In this document: in pieces, positions 60,401 through 64,000 of the stretch
Position numbering within the stretch: the stretch's first letter is position 1
How the letters are laid out: every line of letters starts with the position of its first letter
Assembly (NCBI GenBank): GCA_040954595.2
Contig: CM082577.2
Location: 2,728,001 to 2,792,000 of the forward strand
Source: Balanoglossus misakiensis
Taxonomy: Eukaryota > Hemichordata
Length of the DNA stretch: 64,000 nt
Reading direction: 5' to 3'
Made by a program: the position numbers and the translations under genes
Notes under the pieces: generated by a model
The model's database searches: none
What the model was told of the DNA's origin: nothing
Seen by the model: only the letters and a program-made list of their open reading frames with translations

Positions 60401-62965
60401 GTGCCGTACCTGGTTGCGAAGTACGTGAACATCACCGCGCCATTCAACATCTCATCCACCGTCAACACCACCGAAGTGGTCATCGGTCCTGTCACAGTCA
60501 TCACCCCCTCTGGACCCAACACCGTCATCACACCTTATCAGAACAGCTTCGTGGTCATGCCCAGCAGCGACCGGAACACCAACTTCAGCAGCGAGGTCAT
60601 GGGGAAGATTGAAAATGCTGTTGTCACCCCGATGACTTACATAACCCCGTGGGGAGTGAAGAAATCATGGAGCCCAGTGGTCATGCCATCGTGGCTGGTC
60701 AACGTGGCCCAGACGTCGGACTTGCCAGTGGTGACTCCAACAACCATCGCCACCCCCTCTGGAACTAAGGTCATCTACACCACCCAGGTACCAAATGGTT
60801 TGAACATAACCAAGAAAACCCAGATTGTTCTTCCATTGGTGGCAAATGCAAGTAAGTGAATTTTAATCTCTTTCTGCACATTTTTATAAAAACCTCAATA
60901 GAGAGAGAGAAGATACATTATAAAAGCTGCTCTGTTGACCTACTCCGTGCCATAAGTTACAATTTCTTTCTATTTTTGTTCTGAAACTGGCACACTAACG
61001 CACCATTAACTGTACGCATCTCCCAATAACAGCTGAGACTTCATGCAACCAGCTGAAGAAGATTGCCAATATCGTTGGAATTCCCCCTCCTATGTGTGAC
61101 GAAGATGGCAAGTTTACTCCCTCTCAGTGCGAGGGACAGGTTTGCTACTGTGTGGACACCAAGGGAGTGCTTGTTCCAGGAACTGTGCAGTCACACAGGA
61201 GACCCTGGTGTGAACCCTACAAGACAGGTAGGTTTACATATTGTTACATAAAAATGTACAGTCAAACCTGTCTATATAGTGGCCAATCAAGGAACTTTCC
61301 TGAACTGGCTTTTATAGACAGGTCAATTAATGCACATGTTAATTGCACAGGGACTGTAACAAAGTGGCCACTATACAGAGGTGGCCATTATGTAGAGATG
61401 GCCAGTAACACAGGTTTGACTGTACATCTTACCACGCATGCATCATACAATTCTCTCATAATATGTCACAGCATATAATACGTGAAACCAAGGAATTTGT
61501 ATGCACCACTATACAAACTGTGTATTTACTGTGTGAATGGTTCTCTCAACAGTCTCTCTAATCAACACCACTGTCTCTGAAGTCCAAATGGAAAAGTCCA
61601 GTGAAACCGCTACTGCCAGCATGACCAGTAAGTACCAGTACAAATTGTTTATGTGCAGCGACAATTTAAAATCACAGTCAAAATACAAAATTAAACTCTT
61701 GTGCTCTTAAACTCTTTCGCCACAGAGGTTGGTCCTTGCACCCGCCACCAGAGAATCGCCAGGGCTCTCGGCGTACCCACCATGACGTGCCACTCAGGGA
61801 ACGGTACCTTCACACCACTGCAACGCATCAATGATGTCACATACTGCGTGGACAGCCAAGGTGTCACGGTGCCCGGAACTGTTGGCGTTGTCTCCTACAC
61901 CAACCCAGTACCAAACTGTGAACCATACAGGAACCGTAAGGACAAAAACTCTCTTCTGCTGTGCTAAACTTGCTAGTCAAATTAATATAAATCTGTATAA
62001 TCAATGATGTTGTACTAGCTGCTATTAATTTCTTTTGTACATGCTATATATTATTTTCAGTGAATCTGAACACAACTATCAACGGCACCATCATCCTCGA
62101 TTGGAAATCTGTCCCAGTGGTCACTCGTGTCACCGTCATGACACCCACTGGACCCAAGACAGTGTACACCCCTGTGATGACCAACGTCAGCATTCCACTG
62201 ATGACTGTACCACAGACCGTTAACAACATCACCACCACAAAGAATGTGACCGTGATGACCAGCGAGGGGGTCAAGACCATCTTTGCTAACGTACCATGGA
62301 GTGTTCTCAATGTCACAAATGTTACCGCCACCGCCAACACGAGTAAGTGTTGATTCTGTCTTTCTGTGCACACACTCTGCATAACCACTGGCAAAGTGTG
62401 TACATGTGCATACCTGATAGCTGTTTCAGTGGACAATATTAGTTACTTCAACCTTTTATATGTTACAAGTCTGTGTCAATAAGAACTTATGGGAGAACAA
62501 GGTATTGAGGAAAGTATGCCAAATCCTGCGATAATTTGTACCTGGAGTGCATTTTGAAAATTCATCAAATCTTAACTTGAATCGGTGAATGTTTTTATGT
62601 GTGTTTGATGTTGATGCTAAACTGATGGTGATACAACTTACTGAACTGGGTCATTCAAAACTGTGAAATGAAAAATGTAGCATTGTACATGTACATGTAT
62701 GAAAACCAATATCTGAGGTGAGTTTTGCTTTGTTTTACTTCTGTGTCCACAGCTGTACCTGCATGCATTCGTCAAACTCAAATATCCAAGGAAATATTCG
62801 GTGTTGTTGAACCCAACTGTTCACCAATCAATGGCAGCTATGAACCCCTGCAATACAACCCTGTGACCGGAGTCTACTACTGTGTCGACACCAACGGTGT
62901 GACCATCCCCAACACAGTGACACCATCCGTCCTGCCTAAACCTGTCTGCGAACCATACAGGGATG
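34582..62965 (+). CDS. Giant secreted multidomain protein with at least 21 thyroglobulin type-1 domains (3' end outside window)
   Basis: Sixty-two coding exons can be joined with every phase consistent, giving about 3,392 codons and still open at the last donor (62966). Order: signal peptide, EMI-like segment and EGF (exons 1-4), Mucin2_WxxW (5-6), VWC/pacifastin-like repeats (7-14), Tg1 domains alternating with linker exons (15-62). Every region is Cys-rich or Thr/Asn/Pro-rich with many N-glycosylation sequons, so it is an extracellular, probably heavily glycosylated protein; mucus, cuticle or matrix are possible sites. Tg1 domains often bind or inhibit cysteine proteases in other proteins; that is family knowledge, not shown here. 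Exon coordinates are given in the sub-entries. The complete arrangement matches no protein I can name. It could in principle be two genes, but no stop, polyadenylation signal or new signal peptide interrupts the run. Confidence 0.85.
34713..36546 (+). other. Intron 1 of the Tg1-repeat gene
   Basis: The largest intron of the gene, 1.8 kb. It holds the (ATG)n repeat, an (AAATC)n repeat at 35817-35849 and a poly(C) run at about 36089-36105. No exon is recognised within it. Confidence 0.7.
34895..34964. repeat. (ATG)n microsatellite
   Basis: About 23 uninterrupted ATG units in intron 1. They create poly-Met and poly-Ile frames without meaning. Confidence 0.95.
37798..38262 (+). CDS. Exons 5-6: Mucin2_WxxW domain
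   Basis: Exons 37798-37894 and 38075-38262, joined in phase 2. CWTQWMNSDDPYQGRGDYE is the hallmark start of the WxxW domain found in mucins and cartilage intermediate layer protein; AIECET, GLTCDNTQ and CEDYRVRLLCPC complete it, residues about 109-202. In other proteins this domain is a C-mannosylation substrate (W-x-x-W) in secreted gel-forming or matrix proteins, which supports an extracellular matrix or mucus role here. Confidence 0.9.
38596..41462 (+). CDS. Exons 7-14: six VWC/pacifastin-like cysteine repeats
   Basis: Exons 38596-38671, 38931-38983, 39205-39301, 39491-39631, 40107-40247, 40573-40713, 41067-41204, 41413-41462. Each repeat straddles an intron and ends in a pattern DCNxCxCxxGxWxCTxxxC (for example DCNKCICDDGKWECTKMLC), like short von Willebrand factor C repeats; the Cys-Asn-x-Cys-x-Cys spacing also resembles the pacifastin protease-inhibitor signature, though the first loop is longer (about 17 residues rather than 9-12). 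The second repeat has SCMC in place of the usual C-x-x-C-x-C. Three exons have the same length, 141 bp, and one is 138, a sign of tandem duplication. Introns fall mostly inside the Cys codon (TG|C). Confidence 0.85.
38809..38880. repeat. (ATTC)n then (AGTC)n compound microsatellite
   Basis: Eight ATTC units followed by ten AGTC units in the intron between exons 7 and 8. The second unit probably arose by a point change in the first followed by spreading. Confidence 0.92.
41595..43909 (+). CDS. Exons 15-20: Tg1 domains 1-3 with short Thr-rich linkers
   Basis: Tg1-1 is split over exons 15-16 (41595-41698 and 41954-42062) by the only phase-0 intron of the Tg1 part. It has CFNVD where CxCVD is expected, and an extra Cys (IPDPC) before the last one, so its pairing must differ. 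Tg1-2 (exon 17, 42452-42664) and Tg1-3 (exon 19, 43251-43460) have the full pattern with QC and CxCVDxxG and six cysteines. Exon 18 (43029-43088) is a Thr-rich linker with seven consecutive Thr codons; exon 20 (43841-43909) is a short Thr/Gln linker. From exon 17 on all introns are in phase 1. Confidence 0.88.
44264..47619 (+). CDS. Exons 21-31: module 1 (Tg1-4, long linker, Tg1-5, short linker with microexon array)
   Basis: Exon 21 (44264-44470) is Tg1-4, which lacks the Cys3/Cys4 pair (PRQVLSEATYCVD). Exon 22 (44691-44840) is the first linker carrying the recurrent motif (VTPITLSTPLGPQTVYVIP). Exon 23 (45203-45421) is Tg1-5, complete. Exon 24 (45550-45597) is a short linker ending SEVRPT. 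Exons 25-31 are microexons: 45969-45995, 46168-46194, 46491-46517, 46856-46882, 47161-47187, 47325-47351 (27 bp each) and 47560-47619 (60 bp). All acceptors are TAG and all introns phase 1. Confidence 0.83.
45598..47559 (+). repeat. Tandem array of microexon plus intron units
   Basis: Six copies of a 27-bp exon, consensus XTGCACCAGATACXGTACGACC-type, encoding (A/V)(A/E)PD(T/R/K)VRPS, then a seventh copy extended at its 3' end. Flanking intron sequence is also repeated: each donor side reads GTAAGTCAGTTTTCTATTGC and each acceptor side about TGTTAACTTGTAG, with shared blocks such as ATAGATTGGCAGATATG. Start-to-start spacing is 199, 323, 365, 305, 164 and 235 bp, so units have lost or gained internal pieces. 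The 3' end of exon 24 and its donor intron are homologous to the unit, pointing to exon 24 as the source. Confidence 0.88.
47816..49374 (+). CDS. Exons 32-35: module 2
   Basis: Exon 32 (47816-48031) is Tg1-6 of A type without Cys3/Cys4 (ATQQNVSGVVFCVD). Exon 33 (48485-48652) is a long linker with VVRPITIPTPLGPKTVYIVP. Exon 34 (48834-49043) is Tg1-7, B type, complete, with CMCVDTQG. Exon 35 (49294-49374) is a short linker without the motif. All phases 1-1. Confidence 0.85.
49609..50960 (+). CDS. Exons 36-39: module 3
   Basis: Exon 36 (49609-49812) is Tg1-8, A type, complete (MQCQDDVCYCVDMFG). Exon 37 (50198-50338) is the long linker with LITPVTIHTPDGPQTVWTV. Exon 38 (50517-50726) is Tg1-9, B type by its N-terminal half, but without Cys3/Cys4 (PQQFTETVTYCVD). 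Exon 39 (50919-50960) is the shortest linker, 14 residues. Confidence 0.85.
51175..52802 (+). CDS. Exons 40-43: module 4
   Basis: Exon 40 (51175-51387) is Tg1-10 without Cys3/Cys4 (PVQRHYDIAFCVD). Exon 41 (51671-51820) is the long linker with VIPVTVFTPYGPRTVFMP. Exon 42 (52273-52485) is Tg1-11, complete (PLQCTKKACYCVD). Exon 43 (52725-52802) is a short polar linker rich in Asn, Arg and Glu, unlike the Thr/Pro linkers. Confidence 0.85.
52993..54325 (+). CDS. Exons 44-47: module 5
   Basis: Exon 44 (52993-53190) is Tg1-12 without Cys3/Cys4 (PLQITNNVYYCVD). Exon 45 (53532-53717) is the long linker with VVTPITISTPFGSQIIYVVP. Exon 46 (53802-54008) is Tg1-13, complete but with a two-residue insertion before CYCVD (QCSRDVNVCYCVD). 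Exon 47 (54275-54325) is a short Thr/Val/Asn linker. Confidence 0.85.
54471..54492. repeat. (GAT)n microsatellite next to the exon 48 acceptor
   Basis: About seven GAT units ending 27 bp before exon 48, within the stretch where the branch point would be expected. Confidence 0.85.
54520..56007 (+). CDS. Exons 48-51: module 6
   Basis: Exon 48 (54520-54732) is Tg1-14 without Cys3/Cys4 (PMQTQNDINFCVD). Exon 49 (54942-55289) is a 116-residue linker with two motif copies, VTKVTVLTATGPETMQVVV and LVAVTVMTSNGTKTVYTIK, and many Asn-x-Thr sites. Exon 50 (55385-55585) is Tg1-15, complete (PKQCTDNVCYCVD). Exon 51 (55903-56007) is a short Thr/Asn linker. Confidence 0.85.
56219..58699 (+). CDS. Exons 52-55: module 7 with giant linker exon 53
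   Basis: Exon 52 (56219-56431) is Tg1-16, complete (PVQCSSGVCYCVD), with an unusual acceptor ACAAG. Exon 53 (56785-57702, 918 bp) starts VNMNISLNGTVIY and holds at least five motif copies, for example IVTNKTILTSSGPQTVWGVV, LVPVLINSPTGPKTVLMI and LVPVTVISPNGPLTVLMP, with about 14 N-glycosylation sequons and no Cys. It is GC- and CpG-richer than the neighbouring exons. Exon 54 (58041-58244) is Tg1-17, complete. Exon 55 (58604-58699) is a short linker. Confidence 0.87.
56658..56724. repeat. Small foldback sequence in intron 52
   Basis: TGCCAAAAGGGTCACT at 56658-56673 is complementary to AGTGACCCTTTTTTGGCA at 56707-56724 apart from a two-base length difference. It could be a degraded miniature element or a hairpin in the intron. 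Confidence 0.6.
57851..58008. mobile_element. MITE-like element with terminal inverted repeats
   Basis: A 158-bp element in the intron before exon 54. The left end ACAGTGAAACCTGTC (57851-57865) matches the complement of the right end GACAGGTTCCACTGT (57994-58008) at 14 of 15 bases. Internal ATAGAGA/AATAGACAGG segments are also repeated. No coding capacity. The ends resemble those of the element at 61254. Confidence 0.7.
58866..61627 (+). CDS. Exons 56-59: module 8 with giant linker exon 57
   Basis: Exon 56 (58866-59081) is Tg1-18, complete with one extra residue pair (QCPDTDTCFCVD). Exon 57 (59787-60851, 1065 bp) begins VNLNLTVYNNLIL and has about five motif copies, for example VVTNNTVLTPTGLKTVLTVL, ITVMTPQGPRTVNVTL and VVIGPVTVITPSGPNTVITP. 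Its middle contains a more charged stretch (SYKQSQNRKWWTDA) not seen elsewhere, and a single Cys. Exon 58 (61033-61227) is Tg1-19, complete. Exon 59 (61553-61627) is a short Ser/Glu/Thr linker. Confidence 0.87.
61254..61427. mobile_element. MITE-like element with perfect 18-bp terminal inverted repeats
   Basis: ATGTACAGTCAAACCTGT (61254-61271) and ACAGGTTTGACTGTACAT (61410-61427) are exact reverse complements. The 174-bp element has internal GTGGCCACTAT / GGTGGCCATTATG copies and no reading frame. It lies in the intron between exons 58 and 59. Confidence 0.8.
61726..62965 (+). CDS. Exons 60-62: module 9 (incomplete at the window edge)
   Basis: Exon 60 (61726-61935) is Tg1-20 without Cys3/Cys4 (PLQRINDVTYCVD). 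Exon 61 (62061-62342) is a long linker with two motif copies, VVTRVTVMTPTGPKTVYTPV and VTVMTSEGVKTIFANV. Exon 62 (62753-62965) is Tg1-21, B type, also without Cys3/Cys4 (PLQYNPVTGVYYCVD). Its donor GTGAGT at 62966 is intact, so at least one more exon must follow beyond 64000; none is recognised in 62966-64000. Confidence 0.85.
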
Positions 62966-62973
62966 GTGAGTTG

Positions 62974-62999
62974 TGAATGAATGAATGAATGAATGAATG
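62974..62999. repeat. (TGAA)n repeat at the left edge of the Penelope-like insertion
   Basis: Six units directly abutting the left inverted arm. The same tetranucleotide returns at 63982-64000 to the right of the insertion. Confidence 0.9.
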
Positions 63000-63902
63000 G
63001 AGTGTAAAATATAAAATATGCTCGACCGTAGTTCCTGTCTTCTGAATGATCTTTATTTAAAACCAACGTTTCGGCAGTACACAGACTGCCTTCTTCAGGG
63101 TATACTAATGGAAACAAATAAAACACGATAGGAATCGGTTAAAATAGGTATGTGGTAAAAAGCAGTAAATTTCAGAAAATTAACAAAATTGGCATTACAA
63201 TAAAAGGCGTCTCTGTGTGACTAGAGGTTAAAAAATGAATGGTAATGACAAAAATTGTACATTTCATGGGAATAAAATCACTATATATGTGTAGAATGAA
63301 GAGAGAAACCAACCTTGATACGAAGTTGCAGCGTATCGAGAAGTACAGTGATGGTGTTGGAAACTGACTCCCTAGTGTGGGGCAGAAAGATCAAATATAG
63401 ACCCCCCAGGTGTGGTGAGAATAGAGGAACATGGTATGGAGGCATCATCCCTCCTTACGGTTGATACCATTTGGCGATAGGGTACCAAACTCAGTAATGA
63501 AGTAGAGTTCTTTTTGACGTCGGGTTTGTGTGTTGGGGCTGAATATTTTGCAGAGGCCACTGGCATGAAAGTGACTGAGGTTGTGACCAGGTTGGTTAAA
63601 ATGTTCTGAGACAGGGGTGGGTTTGTTATTTTTGATGGTGTAGATGTGTTCATACATTACCATTCATTTTTTAACCTCTAGTCACACAGAGACGCCTTTT
63701 ATTGTAATGCCAATTTTGTTAATTTTCTGAAATTTACTGCTTTTTACCACATACCTATTTTAACCGATTCCTATCGTGTTTTATTTGTTTCCATTAGTAT
63801 ACCCTGAAGAAGGCAGTCTGTGTACTGCCGAAACGTTGGTTTTAAATAAAGATCATTCAGAAGACAGGAACTACGGTCGAGCATATTTTATATTTTACAC
63901 TC
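63000..63902 (-). mobile_element. Truncated Penelope-like retroelement with inverted terminal arms
   Basis: Two 248-bp arms, 63000-63247 and 63655-63902, are perfect reverse complements by eye along their whole length, with a 407-bp spacer. The spacer encodes on the minus strand the C-terminal end of a GIY-YIG endonuclease type domain. LTR-like arms that may be inverted, strong 5' truncation and a GIY-YIG domain are known features of Penelope-like elements. No reverse transcriptase is left. The perfect match of the arms implies a recent insertion. It lies in the intron after exon 62. Confidence 0.75.
63445..63663 (-). pseudogene. GIY-YIG endonuclease C-terminal fragment of the Penelope-like element
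   Basis: A 72-codon minus-strand frame. PVSEHFNQPGHNLSHF and RRQKELYFITEFGTLSPNGI match the form of the end of GIY-YIG domains in Penelope-like elements (HFN...GH, then a basic-aromatic segment and a final NGIN). The catalytic GIY and YIG part and the reverse transcriptase are missing; the frame starts at the junction with the inverted arm. It is a remnant, not a working gene. Confidence 0.7.
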
Positions 63903-63981
63903 TGTACTACGTCCGATGTGCTCCCGCCTTCCGCTGAAAACTTCGATAGTTGTAGTTGGACTGACTTTCCTACCTATCCTG

Positions 63982-64000
63982 AATGAATGAATGAATGAAT
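63982..64000. repeat. (GAAT)n repeat at the right edge of the window
   Basis: At least four and a half units running into the window end, about 80 bp after the right inverted arm. Confidence 0.9.

Noticed and set aside
62821-63126. 101-codon minus-strand frame overlapping exon 62 and the left arm
   Set aside because: It joins antisense of a Tg1 exon to transposon sequence; no independent support.
63000-63902. Interpretation of the inverted arms as a DNA transposon (MITE)
   Set aside because: Arms of 248 bp with a GIY-YIG tail fragment in the spacer fit a Penelope-like element better.
1-64000. CRISPR arrays, bacterial operons or prophage
   Set aside because: The sequence is clearly intron-rich eukaryotic DNA; the tandem units at 45.6-47.6 kb are exon-intron repeats, not CRISPR.

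Overview
The window is animal genomic DNA: long spliced genes with GT/AG introns, microsatellites, and small mobile elements. The gene content, a 17-exon NPLOC4 orthologue, a single-exon GT14 glycosyltransferase, and a very large secreted protein built from thyroglobulin type-1 repeats, together with the abundance of ACATGTAC motifs, fits an invertebrate. I lean towards a cephalochordate or hemichordate, but the sequence alone does not prove the species.

Layout. (1) Positions 1-1471 hold the 5' part of an unrecognised minus-strand gene with repeated SAK motifs. It is divergent from (2) NPLOC4, 1774-7189 plus strand, 644 aa, reconstructed exon by exon with all junctions in frame. About 300 bp of shared promoter lies between them. 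(3) From about 7190 to 30450 there is a block with no gene I can support. It is CpG-rich compared with the flanking gene bodies and contains simple repeats and one strong 82-nt hairpin. (4) A GT14 (GCNT-like) beta-1,6-N-acetylglucosaminyltransferase, essentially intronless, ends at 32066. (5) From 34582 to the right edge runs one huge plus-strand gene. I resolve 62 coding exons (about 3,392 codons); it is still open at the last exon seen. The order is signal peptide, EMI-like segment, EGF, Mucin2_WxxW domain, six VWC/pacifastin-like cysteine repeats, then at least 21 thyroglobulin type-1 (Tg1) domains separated by linker exons.

The most interesting material is inside gene 5. From exon 21 on it is a tandem series of four-exon modules: Tg1-A, long linker, Tg1-B, short linker. 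The long linkers carry a recurrent motif of about 18 residues (pattern V-x-P-V-T-V-x-T-P-x-G-P-K-T-V-Y) that I do not recognise as a named domain, with about 19 copies; two linkers have expanded into giant exons (918 and 1065 bp). Eight Tg1 domains have lost exactly the Cys3/Cys4 pair together. In one short-linker position a 27-nt microexon (9 residues, APDTVRPS-type) has been tandemly duplicated with its intron six times, plus a seventh extended copy. Exons 17-62 are all phase 1-1, so each can be skipped or duplicated without breaking the frame.

The right edge carries a Penelope-like retroelement remnant on the minus strand: a GIY-YIG C-terminal fragment between two perfectly matching 248-bp inverted arms, each with a hammerhead-like core, flanked by (GAAT)n. 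Two MITE-like terminal-inverted-repeat elements sit in introns of the large gene.
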